From Caldifarciminota bacterium UBA5631 (lineage in GTDB: Bacteria > Hydrothermota > Hydrothermia > UBA1063): a stretch of 19,996 nucleotides of DNA. Position numbers and translations under genes: made by a program. The notes below the pieces were generated by a model that worked only from the letters and a program-made list of their open reading frames with translations, was not told where the DNA came from and searched no databases. Shown here one piece after another: positions 6,978-13,800 of this stretch (the first letter of the stretch is position 1; each line of letters starts with the position of its first letter). The stretch spans positions 164 to 20,159 of the forward strand of contig DIJZ01000008.1 of the NCBI GenBank assembly GCA_002421425.1, in the 5' to 3' direction.

Positions 6978-7005
6978 TTTACAATTCGAAACAATTTACT
7001 ATATT
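6978..7005 (+). promoter_or_regulatory. Predicted sigma-70-type promoter for groES-groEL
   Basis: A -35-like TTTACA at 6978-6983 and a -10-like TATATT at 7000-7005 are separated by 16 nt, upstream of the groES start at 7052. The expected transcription start (about 7011-7013) falls inside the palindrome at 7009-7020, leaving a leader of about 40 nt. The hexamers match consensus at 5/6 (TTGACA) and 5/6 (TATAAT) positions, in AT-rich sequence where such matches arise easily. Confidence 0.5.
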
Positions 7006-7008
7006 TAT

Positions 7009-7020
7009 ACTAACGTTAGT
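7009..7020. promoter_or_regulatory. 12-bp perfect palindrome at the groESL start site (candidate operator)
   Basis: ACTAACGTTAGT at 7009-7020 equals its own reverse complement. It begins 3 bp after the predicted -10 box and overlaps the predicted transcription start, the classic place for a repressor operator. It does not match CIRCE (TTAGCACTC-N9-GAGTGCTAA) or a CtsR tandem repeat. Which regulator would bind is unknown; the compact symmetry fits TetR-like or XRE-like dimers (inference). Confidence 0.5.
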
Positions 7021-7051
7021 TTTTAAATATTCTCCAAAAGGAGGTGCCAAT

Positions 7052-7342
7052 ATGAAGCTTAGACCTCTTGCTGATAGGGTCGTGGTCAAAAGGATCGAAG
7101 AAGAAGAGGTAAAAAAGGGCGGAATAATAATTCCCGACACCGCGAAGGAAAAACCGCAGAAGGGTGAAATCATCGCAGTAGGTCCCGGAAGGCTTGACGA
7201 GAAAGGCAACAGAGTACCCCTTGAGGTAAAAGTGGGTGATAAAGTGCTCTTTTCGAAATATGCCGGGACCGAGGTGAAAATCGGCGATGAAGAGTTACTT
7301 GTTATGAGAGAAGATGATATTCTCTGCATAGTAGAAGGATAA
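7052..7342 (+). CDS. groES: Co-chaperonin GroES
   Basis: A 96-residue GroES (Cpn10), which caps GroEL to form the folding chamber. The start MKLRPLADRVVVKRIEEEE is the standard family N-terminus, followed by the mobile loop KKGGIIIPDTAKEKPQKGEI (residues about 22-41) with its hydrophobic III/IIP contact for GroEL, and KVLFSKYAGTEVKI. Length is normal. The ATG at 7052 has a strong Shine-Dalgarno AAAAGGAGGTG at 7036-7046. groEL begins 15 nt after the stop. A promoter and a palindrome lie upstream. Confidence 0.99.
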   Translation: MKLRPLADRVVVKRIEEEEVKKGGIIIPDTAKEKPQKGEIIAVGPGRLDEKGNRVPLEVKVGDKVLFSKYAGTEVKIGDEELLVMREDDILCIVEG

Positions 7343-7357
7343 AAGGAGGTTAACAGG

Positions 7358-8983
7358 ATGGCTGCGAAAGAATTGCTTTTTGAAGAAGAAGGCAGAAGGG
7401 CACTCCTCAGGGGAGTGGAAAAGCTTGCCAGGGCTGTGAAAGTTACCCTCGGCCCTGCTGGTAGAAACGTTATTCTTGAGAAGAAGTTTGGGAGCCCAAG
7501 TATAACAAAGGACGGAGTTACGGTGGCAAAGGAAGTAGAACTGCCGGACCCGTTCGAAAACCTTGGGGCTCAGCTGGTAAGAGAAGTTGCTTCCAAGACG
7601 TCAGATGTTGCTGGTGATGGAACAACAACGGCGACCATTCTTGCTGAAGCTATTTTCAAAAATGGTTTGAAATACATTGCTTCAGGGGCGAATGCCATTG
7701 AGCTGAAGAGAGGGATCGACGCAGCAGTGGAAAAGGTCGTGAGTGAGTTGAAGAAGATGTCCAGAGAGGTTCAGGGCAGAAAGGAAATTTCTGAAGTTGC
7801 TTCCATCTCTGCAAACAATGACAAGGAGATTGGCGAGAAGATAGCCGAAGCGATGGATAAGGTCGGGAAAGATGGTGTTATTACAGTAGAAGAGGCAAAG
7901 GGAATTGAAACTTATGTTGAGATTGTCGAAGGAATGCAGTTCGACAGAGGTTATGTGTCTCCTTATTTTGTGACAAACGCTGAAAAGATGGAATGCGTGC
8001 TGGAAGACCCCTACATACTCATCTACGATAAAAAGATTTCTTCTATTAGGGACATTCTTCCAGTACTGGAAAAGGTTGCTCAGCACGGTAAACCCATCCT
8101 CGTTATTGCTGAAGAAGTTGAGGGTGAAGCCCTTGCAACCCTCGTGGTAAACAAGCTGAGAGGGGTTCTCCAGGCATGCGCTGTCAAAGCGCCCGGATAC
8201 GGTGACAGAAGGAAGGCCATGCTTGAAGATATAGCCATTCTGACGGGTGGAAAGGTTATTTCTGAAGAGGCTGGAATGAAACTGGAAAGCACTCAGATTT
8301 CTGACCTTGGAAGAGCCAAGAGGGTCGTTGTGGATAAGGATAATACCACCATCGTCGAAGGTTACGGCTCTAAGGATAATATAAAGGCCAGGATTGCACA
8401 GATTAAGGCCCAGATTGAGGAGACAAAATCAGATTACGATAGGGAAAAGCTTCAAGAAAGGCTCGCGAAACTCGCTGGTGGCGTAGCTGTGATTTATGTT
8501 GGTGCTGCAACTGAAACCGAGATGAAAGAGAAGAAAGCGAGAATTGAGGACGCTCTTCATGCCACCAAAGCCGCCGTTGAGGAAGGTATTGTTCCTGGAG
8601 GTGGAGTGGCATACATAAGAACCAGAAAAGCTTTGGAGAGTGTGAAACTCGAAGGCGATAAGAATTTCGGGCTTGAGATTATTAAGCAGGCATTGTCAGA
8701 GCCTCTGAAGCAGATTGCAGAAAATGCAGGCTATAACGGTGCTATCATTGCTGAGAAAGTTGAACAACTTCCTGAGACCCACGGATTCGACGCTCTAACT
8801 GGTGAATTCAAGGATATGATTGAAGCTGGAATTATCGACCCGACAAAGGTTGAAAGGATTGCTATTCAGAATGCAGCTTCTATCGCGGGTCTTCTTTTGA
8901 CTACCGAGGCGCTCGTTACGGAGATTAAGGAAAAGAAGAAAGAAAATCTTCCGCCAGCTGGTGGAGGATACGAGGAGTTCTAA
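7358..8983 (+). CDS. groEL: Chaperonin GroEL
   Basis: A 541-residue type I chaperonin that folds proteins in an ATP-driven double ring. Visible signatures are TLGPAGRNVILEKKFG and TKDGVTVAKE, the ATP-site DVAGDGTTTATILAEAI, and AATETEMKEKKARIEDALHATKAAVEEGIVPGGG near residues 402-414 and after. Length matches the family up to the tail. The C-terminus ends in PPAGGGYEEF rather than a Gly-Gly-Met repeat. A strong AAAAGGAGGTT precedes the ATG. The gene is followed by a long GC-rich hairpin that separates it from the fmdB-grpE-dnaK part of the run. Confidence 0.99.
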   Translation: MAAKELLFEEEGRRALLRGVEKLARAVKVTLGPAGRNVILEKKFGSPSITKDGVTVAKEVELPDPFENLGAQLVREVASKTSDVAGDGTTTATILAEAIFKNGLKYIASGANAIELKRGIDAAVEKVVSELKKMSREVQGRKEISEVASISANNDKEIGEKIAEAMDKVGKDGVITVEEAKGIETYVEIVEGMQFDRGYVSPYFVTNAEKMECVLEDPYILIYDKKISSIRDILPVLEKVAQHGKPILVIAEEVEGEALATLVVNKLRGVLQACAVKAPGYGDRRKAMLEDIAILTGGKVISEEAGMKLESTQISDLGRAKRVVVDKDNTTIVEGYGSKDNIKARIAQIKAQIEETKSDYDREKLQERLAKLAGGVAVIYVGAATETEMKEKKARIEDALHATKAAVEEGIVPGGGVAYIRTRKALESVKLEGDKNFGLEIIKQALSEPLKQIAENAGYNGAIIAEKVEQLPETHGFDALTGEFKDMIEAGIIDPTKVERIAIQNAASIAGLLLTTEALVTEIKEKKKENLPPAGGGYEEF

Positions 8984-8993
8984 GGTAAATAGT

Positions 8994-9025
8994 TTTTTGG
9001 GGCGGGCTGACGCCCGCCCCAAAAA
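8994..9025. repeat. 14-bp perfect stem-loop after groEL with reversed T/A flanks
   Basis: TTTTTGGGGCGGGC (8994-9007), loop TGAC (9008-9011) and GCCCGCCCCAAAAA (9012-9025) form an exact 14-bp stem of which 9 bp are G/C. The T run lies on the 5' side and the A run on the 3' side on either strand, the reverse of an intrinsic terminator, which needs U after the stem. It could protect the groESL 3' end, limit read-through, or be one copy of a dispersed intergenic palindrome. No second copy is in this window. Confidence 0.75.
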
Positions 9026-9047
9026 TTAAATGTGGTGGGGGGAATGG

Positions 9048-9281
9048 ATGCCGATATATGAATTTAAATGCAAAAGGTGCGGAAGAGTTTTTGAAGAGTT
9101 ATTTTCAAACGGTGATACACTTCCAACTTCCTGTAGTGTATGTGGAGGAGAGTTAGAAAGAGTGTTCAGTGGAAGTGTTGGGCTAAACTTCAAGGGTTCG
9201 GGGTTCTACGTTAATGATTATGGGCGGGGTTGTTCATCCTGCAGCAATATAAAAAACAAAGGTTCGGAAAACAAAGAATAG
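9048..9281 (+). CDS. FmdB-family zinc-ribbon regulatory protein
   Basis: A 77-residue small protein that starts MPIYEFKCKRCG, the hallmark of the FmdB/CxxC_CXXC_SSSS family. The zinc ribbon is formed by Cys8, Cys11, Cys29 and Cys32 (CKRC...CSVC). The tail is Gly- and Ser-rich with a further CSSC. The cellular role of this family is poorly known. I chose the ATG at 9048 because MPIYE is the conserved start; an in-frame ATG at 9030 would add six residues that are not typical. A G-rich ribosome-binding site (GGGGGGAA) at 9037-9044 precedes it very closely. It sits between groEL and grpE, and grpE follows after 8 nt, so a link to stress or protein quality control is inference from location only. 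Confidence 0.88.
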   Translation: MPIYEFKCKRCGRVFEELFSNGDTLPTSCSVCGGELERVFSGSVGLNFKGSGFYVNDYGRGCSSCSNIKNKGSENKE

Positions 9282-9289
9282 AACAGACT

Positions 9290-9796
9290 ATGAAAGAGCA
9301 CTGGATTAGAAAGTTAAGAAGAGAGATGGAAGAGCTGAGAGCAAGAATAGACGAGCTTCAAAAAGAAAAAGAAGATTTTAAAGAGCTGTTTCTAAGAAAA
9401 GCAGCCGAGTTTGAAAACTACAAGAAAGTTATGAAAGATGAGTGGCAGAAAAACATTGATTTTGCAAATGAAAGGATAATAAAAAGTTTGATTAGCGTTC
9501 TTGATCATTTTCGTCTTGCTTTGAACACACCCAGTAATGATGAAGTGTTCAGAAAGGGTGTGGAAATGATTTACAATGAGCTCCTCCAGGTTTTACGTCA
9601 CGAGGGGCTTGAAATTATATCAGGAAGTGGATGCAGTTTTGATGAGAATTTTCACGAAGCAATTGATGTTGTGGAAACCAACGAGCTTCCTCCAGGCACT
9701 GTGGTGGACGAAATTCAGCCTGGGTATGTCCTAAAGGGCAAGGTTATTCGACCTGCCAGGGTAAGGGTGTCAAAGGAGAAGCTTGAAAAAAACTAA
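9290..9796 (+). CDS. grpE: Nucleotide exchange factor GrpE
   Basis: A 168-residue GrpE, which releases ADP from DnaK and so resets the chaperone cycle. The N-terminal half is a long charged coiled coil (residues about 1-55, RREMEELRARIDELQKEKEDF), then RKAAEFENYKK, the conserved entry to the four-helix bundle. The C-terminal beta domain shows GVEMIYNELLQVLRHEGLEII, FDENFHEAI and GTVVDEIQPGYVLKGKVIRPARVRVSK, which is diagnostic. I chose the ATG at 9290 (MKEHWIRKL); the frame is open further upstream but overlaps fmdB. The Shine-Dalgarno is weak. dnaK follows after 19 nt. No hrcA gene precedes it. Confidence 0.97.
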   Translation: MKEHWIRKLRREMEELRARIDELQKEKEDFKELFLRKAAEFENYKKVMKDEWQKNIDFANERIIKSLISVLDHFRLALNTPSNDEVFRKGVEMIYNELLQVLRHEGLEIISGSGCSFDENFHEAIDVVETNELPPGTVVDEIQPGYVLKGKVIRPARVRVSKEKLEKN

Positions 9797-9815
9797 ATTT
9801 TGAGGGGGGAGATTT

Positions 9816-11717
9816 ATGGCAACCAAAGAGAAAATTATCGGAATTGACCTCGGTACGACAAATTCGGCAGTTTCCATAGTTATTGGTGGGGAGCCTGTAG
9901 TTGTAACGAACAAGGAAGGCGAAAGGATCACACCTTCAGTAGTAGCCTTCAAAGGTCAGGAAGTCCTTGTGGGTTCCATTGCAAAGAGACAGTCCATTTT
10001 GAACTCCGAGAACACTGTTTTTTCAGTCAAAAGGTTTATGGGTAAGCGTTATGACGAGGCTGAAATTGATATTAAACGCGTTCCCTACAAAGTTGTAAGA
10101 GGAGCCAATGATAGAGTTGAGATATTTATTCCTGCTATAAACAGGAATGTAACCCCGGAAGAAGTTTCGTCAAAGATTCTTTCGTATATGAAGGAGATTG
10201 CCGAAATCTACCTGAATGAACCAGTTAAAAAGGCAGTTATTACCGTTCCGGCCCATTTCAATGATGCCCAGAGGCAGGCAACCAAGGATGCTGGAATAAT
10301 TGCGGGGCTTGACGTGGTGAGGGTGTTTCCTGAGCCCACTGCAGCAGCCCTTGCCTACGGTTTAAATAAGACAGATAGAACTATAAAGGTGGCAGTTTAT
10401 GATCTCGGAGGAGGGACTTTTGATATTTCAATACTGGAACTCGATCAGGGAGTCTTCGAAGTGAAAGCGACTTCGGGTGATACTCACCTTGGTGGTGACG
10501 ATATTGATCAGAGGATTATTGAATGGTTAATTGATGAATTTAAAAAAGAAACCGGCATCGATTTGAGGAGTGACAAGAATGCCCTTCAGAGGCTCAAGGA
10601 TGCAGCTGAAAAGGCCAAGAAGGAACTCTCCACTCTTATGGAGACGCAAATTTCATTGCCTTTCATTACTTCTGATGCCAGTGGTCCCAAGCACCTTGAG
10701 AGAGTTTTGACCAGATCCAGGCTCGAAGCAATGTCCGCTGACCTTATTGATAGATCAATTGAGATCTGCAAGCATGCCATGGAAGACGCAAGATTAAGAC
10801 CTCAGGAAATTGATGAAGTTATTCTGGTAGGCGGGCAGACGAGAATGCCACTGGTTCAGCAAAAGGTGCGGGAGTTCTTCGGGAAAGAGCCCCACAAAGG
10901 TATAAATCCAGATGAGGTGGTAGCTGTTGGTGCCGCCATTCAGGGAGCAATTATAGCTGGTGAATACCAGGACAAGGATATCGTGCTCCTTGATGTTGTG
11001 CCTCTTTCCCTCGGTGTTGAAACCCTAGGTGGTATCTTTGACGTGGTAATTCCGAGGAACACAACAATTCCAACAAGAAAGTCCAAGATATATACAACTG
11101 CTGAGGATAATCAGACCTCGGTGCTTGTGAAAGTTTTCCAGGGGGAGAGAACTATTGCCTCTGAAAACAGACTTCTGGGGCAGTTTGAACTTATGGGCAT
11201 CCCTCCTGCACCCAGAGGGACTCCTCAAATTGAGGTAACTTTTGATATAGACGCTGATGGAATTCTACACGTATCTGCAGTTGATAAGGCCACAAACAAG
11301 GAGAATTCAATAAAAATACATGCAAGGACCGGTCTTACACAGGAAGAAATTGACAAAATGGTGCAGGAAGCCGAAAAGTACAAGGATGAGGACCGCAAGA
11401 GAAAAGAACTGATCGAGTTGAGAAACCAGGCCGATGCTTACGCTTACACTGTTGAGAAAAGTTTAAGAGACCTTCATGAAAAGATCAGCGAGGAGCAGAA
11501 GAAAAAAATAGAGGAAGGAATTAACAAACTTAAAGAATCCCTCAAAGGCGAAGACATTAATAGGATTAGACAGGATTTTGAAGAGCTCCAGAGGCTATGG
11601 ACACAGATTGCCCAGGAAGTCTACGCAAAATACGGATCTCAGGCGCAAAGTGAGAGCACTGCTTCAGATAGCAAGAAGGATAAACCTGACGATACCGACT
11701 ATGAAGTGGTGAAATAA
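9816..11717 (+). CDS. dnaK: Chaperone DnaK (Hsp70)
   Basis: A 633-residue Hsp70. The ATPase domain shows IIGIDLGTTNSAVSI at the N-terminus, VYDLGGGTFDISIL near 191-204 and the EVILVGGQTRMPLV segment near 331-344. The substrate-binding domain has DVVPLSLGVETLGG and RNTTIPTRKS, and the helical lid ends in an acidic disordered tail (DSKKDKPDDTDYEVVK), close to the bacterial DYEVVDE end. Length is normal. A G-rich Shine-Dalgarno (GAGGGGGGA, 9802-9810) precedes the ATG. The stop TAA overlaps the dnaJ ATG by one base, so the two are translationally coupled. Confidence 0.99.
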   Translation: MATKEKIIGIDLGTTNSAVSIVIGGEPVVVTNKEGERITPSVVAFKGQEVLVGSIAKRQSILNSENTVFSVKRFMGKRYDEAEIDIKRVPYKVVRGANDRVEIFIPAINRNVTPEEVSSKILSYMKEIAEIYLNEPVKKAVITVPAHFNDAQRQATKDAGIIAGLDVVRVFPEPTAAALAYGLNKTDRTIKVAVYDLGGGTFDISILELDQGVFEVKATSGDTHLGGDDIDQRIIEWLIDEFKKETGIDLRSDKNALQRLKDAAEKAKKELSTLMETQISLPFITSDASGPKHLERVLTRSRLEAMSADLIDRSIEICKHAMEDARLRPQEIDEVILVGGQTRMPLVQQKVREFFGKEPHKGINPDEVVAVGAAIQGAIIAGEYQDKDIVLLDVVPLSLGVETLGGIFDVVIPRNTTIPTRKSKIYTTAEDNQTSVLVKVFQGERTIASENRLLGQFELMGIPPAPRGTPQIEVTFDIDADGILHVSAVDKATNKENSIKIHARTGLTQEEIDKMVQEAEKYKDEDRKRKELIELRNQADAYAYTVEKSLRDLHEKISEEQKKKIEEGINKLKESLKGEDINRIRQDFEELQRLWTQIAQEVYAKYGSQAQSESTASDSKKDKPDDTDYEVVK

Positions 11718-12877
11718 TGGCAAAGAGAGATTACTATGAGGTCCTGGGCGTTCCTCGGGACGCTTCTCCTGAAGACATAAAGAAAGCCTATAGGAAGCTA
11801 GCGGTCAAGTATCACCCGGACAGGAACCCGGATAACAAGAAAGAGGCAGAGGAAAAGTTCAAGGAAGTCAGTGAGGCTTATGAAGTCCTGATAGATCCTG
11901 AAAAAAGGCGGCTCTACGATACTTACGGTCACGAGGGCGTACGGACCCGCTTTCAGCAAGGAGACTTTACGTGGCGCGATTTCAGTCATTTTGATGACTT
12001 GAGGGATATTTTCAAAGATCTGGGGTTCGGCTTTGACTTTTTTGATGACTTTATAGGGAACTTCTTCGGAGTAGGGCCCCGCAGTCGTGGAGGATACAGG
12101 GCTCAGAAGGTAAGATTGAAAGGGGAGGATATTAGAATCACACTCCCTCTTACCCTTGAAGAAATATACCGCGGTGATACTAAGAAAATCAAATTCAAGA
12201 GGTTTGGGACCTGTCCGGTTTGTCATGGCGCAGGCAGTGCAGACGGGAAGGCGGAGACCTGTCCAGTTTGCAAAGGTACAGGAGTGGTGCGAGAAGTTTC
12301 AACCACCTTTTTCGGGCAATTTATTAGAGAAGGAGTTTGTTCCAGGTGCAATGGCGAAGGTAGAATCATTGTAAATCCGTGCACAAATTGTAGCGGAACA
12401 GGCAGGGTCTATGAGGAAAGAGAACTGGAGTTCAGGGTTCCCAAGGGAATCAGAGAAGGCGAGTATTTTATCCTCAAGGGAGAAGGTCATGTGGGAGAGA
12501 GGGGTTCAGAAAGAGGAAATCTTGTAATTGTTATTTCTGAAAAACCCCACAAAGTATTTCTTAGAGATAATGAGAACCTTCATGTTATCGTAAACGTTGG
12601 ATATTCCGAAGCCGTTCTCGGCACCGAATTAGATTTCCCGCACCTGGACGGGAGAGTTCTCAGAGTTAGAATTCCTCCAGGAACGAAGCCAGGTGAGGTC
12701 TTGAAGATGAAAGGATATGGACTTGAGAGGAATGGTTATAGAGGTGACCTCCATTTTCATGTGAAACTAATTGTTCCTGAGAGACCTTCGCGGGAATATA
12801 GAGAAATGGTTGAGAAGATGCAGATGGAGGAAAAGAGTATATTTAACAAGACAGATCGTTTTGTGAAGCCATCATGA
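11717..12877 (+). CDS. dnaJ: Chaperone DnaJ (Hsp40, type I)
   Basis: A 386-residue type I Hsp40 that delivers substrates to DnaK and stimulates its ATPase. The J domain (residues about 4-69) carries the HPD motif at 33-35. Four zinc-finger repeats begin at Cys166: CPVCHGAG, CPVCKGTG, CSRCNGEG and CTNCSGTG. The C-terminal substrate-binding domains include VPKGIREGEYFILKGEG and LDGRVLRVRIPPGTKPGEVLK. The linker after the J domain is rich in Phe and Asp with few Gly (FKDLGFGFDFFDDFIGNFFG), unlike the usual G/F-rich segment. It overlaps dnaK by one base and rsmE by four (ATGA). Confidence 0.98.
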   Translation: MAKRDYYEVLGVPRDASPEDIKKAYRKLAVKYHPDRNPDNKKEAEEKFKEVSEAYEVLIDPEKRRLYDTYGHEGVRTRFQQGDFTWRDFSHFDDLRDIFKDLGFGFDFFDDFIGNFFGVGPRSRGGYRAQKVRLKGEDIRITLPLTLEEIYRGDTKKIKFKRFGTCPVCHGAGSADGKAETCPVCKGTGVVREVSTTFFGQFIREGVCSRCNGEGRIIVNPCTNCSGTGRVYEERELEFRVPKGIREGEYFILKGEGHVGERGSERGNLVIVISEKPHKVFLRDNENLHVIVNVGYSEAVLGTELDFPHLDGRVLRVRIPPGTKPGEVLKMKGYGLERNGYRGDLHFHVKLIVPERPSREYREMVEKMQMEEKSIFNKTDRFVKPS

Positions 12878-13578
12878 ATTCTGCGTTTTTCCAGAAAAGA
12901 GAAGGTGATTTTCTATTTGTAACCGATGAGGAAGAATTCAAACACCTGGTAAAGGCCCGAAGAGTAAGAGTGGGTGAAAAGGTGAGGCTTTTGAGTGGTA
13001 ATGGAGATGAATACCTTTGCGAAGTGAAGGAACTGGACGCAAGAAGTAAGAGAGTAAAAGCGGTGATTTTGAAAACTGTTTTGAAAAAACGTGAGTTACC
13101 TTTTAAACTTACCGTTGCCTTTTCCCCTCTTGGAGAGGATAGGGCAAATGAGTATCTTATCGAAAAATGTACAGAAGTTGGTGTTAGTGCGTTCTTGCCT
13201 GTATTTTTTGAAAGAAGTACGAGAAAAAGGATAAGACGGGAGAGGTGGTTAAGAATAGCAAGAGAAGCAGTAAAGCAGAGCGGGCGCTCTGTAGTCCCGG
13301 ATATATATGAGCCTGTGGAACTGCAAAGCATCAGGAAATTCGATGGTTCTTATAGGTTTTTCGGTCAAATAGATTCTGGCACTACTTTATCCTGGGACAA
13401 AATAGATGGTAGCGTTATTATCCTCATAGGTCCCGAAGGTGGAATTACTGAAGATGAGATTACTTTCTTAACTGATGAAGGGTTTACTGGTGTGAGACTT
13501 TGCTCCACAATTTTAAGGGCAGAAACCGCTGCAGTGTTATTTGCGGGTTTGGTTGTTCATAGAATGGGGGGCGCTTAA
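12874..13578 (+). CDS. rsmE: 16S rRNA (uracil(1498)-N3)-methyltransferase RsmE
   Basis: A 234-residue SPOUT-class methyltransferase that methylates U1498 near the decoding site of 16S rRNA. The N-terminal PUA-like RNA-binding domain (FKHLVKARRVRVGEKVRLLSGNG) is followed by the trefoil-knot domain: EKCTEVGVSAFLPVF, RWLRIAREAVKQSGRS, the SAM-site IGPEGGITEDEI and LRAETAAVLFAG at the knot. The PEGG and ILRAETA motifs are diagnostic. The start overlaps dnaJ by four bases. The order dnaJ-rsmE-rpsU resembles the Firmicutes dnaK locus with prmA missing. Confidence 0.96.
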   Translation: MNSAFFQKREGDFLFVTDEEEFKHLVKARRVRVGEKVRLLSGNGDEYLCEVKELDARSKRVKAVILKTVLKKRELPFKLTVAFSPLGEDRANEYLIEKCTEVGVSAFLPVFFERSTRKRIRRERWLRIAREAVKQSGRSVVPDIYEPVELQSIRKFDGSYRFFGQIDSGTTLSWDKIDGSVIILIGPEGGITEDEITFLTDEGFTGVRLCSTILRAETAAVLFAGLVVHRMGGA

Positions 13579-13586
13579 AACTTTTT

Positions 13587-13598
13587 AAAGGAGGTGAT
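13587..13598 (+). promoter_or_regulatory. Extended Shine-Dalgarno of rpsU
   Basis: AAAGGAGGTGAT would pair over its whole length with the canonical 16S rRNA 3' end (AUCACCUCCUUU). The GTG start follows 4 nt later. Such a long match fixes the start choice and predicts strong, possibly regulated initiation of bS21, whose product sits next to the anti-Shine-Dalgarno in the ribosome. Confidence 0.8.
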
Positions 13599-13602
13599 AT
13601 CT

Positions 13603-13800
13603 GTGTCTGGCGTTAAGATTCGTGAAGGAGAGAGCTTTGAAAGCCTTCTGAAAAGATTCAGGAAGGTTGTGGCAACTGACGGCATTCTCCAGGATGTCAA
13701 GAAATATCAGTATTACGAAAAGCCTTCAGAGAAAAAGAAAAAAGACCTACTTGCCTCAAGAAGGCGAATGATTAGAAAGATGAAGAGAAATGAAGAGTAA
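13603..13800 (+). CDS. rpsU: Small ribosomal subunit protein bS21
   Basis: A 65-residue bS21, a small basic protein near the 3' end of 16S rRNA that helps translation initiation. SGVKIREGESFESLLKRFRKVV is the family N-terminus and the C-terminal tail is Lys/Arg-rich (RRRMIRKMKRNEE). The GTG start at 13603 is chosen because the family begins M-x-x-VKV/I-REGES and because AAAGGAGGTGAT (13587-13598) lies just upstream; an in-frame GTG at 13594 lies inside this Shine-Dalgarno and is unlikely. It opens the classic rpsU-dnaG-rpoD order, here with mutS2 inserted after it and overlapping it by 11 nt. Confidence 0.96.
   Translation: MSGVKIREGESFESLLKRFRKVVATDGILQDVKKYQYYEKPSEKKKKDLLASRRRMIRKMKRNEE

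Larger units (their letters stand above)
6864..7051. other. Divergent intergenic region between cinA unit and groESL
   Basis: This 188-nt gap is the only sizeable one in the window and must hold the control signals for both flanking units. It contains the candidate minus-strand -10 box (6870-6875), a short inverted repeat TTTTAGG/CCTAAAA at 6895-6901 and 6907-6913 with a 5-nt loop, the candidate groES promoter (6978-7005) and a 12-bp palindrome (7009-7020). No small gene or RNA gene is evident. Confidence 0.8.

Noticed and set aside
6960..7051. CIRCE or CtsR operator upstream of groES
   Set aside because: No TTAGCACTC/GAGTGCTAA halves and no AGTCAAA tandem; only the 12-bp ACTAACGTTAGT palindrome is present.
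8994..9025. Standard intrinsic terminator after groEL
   Set aside because: The stem is followed by A residues rather than T on both strands, so the U-tract needed for intrinsic termination is missing.
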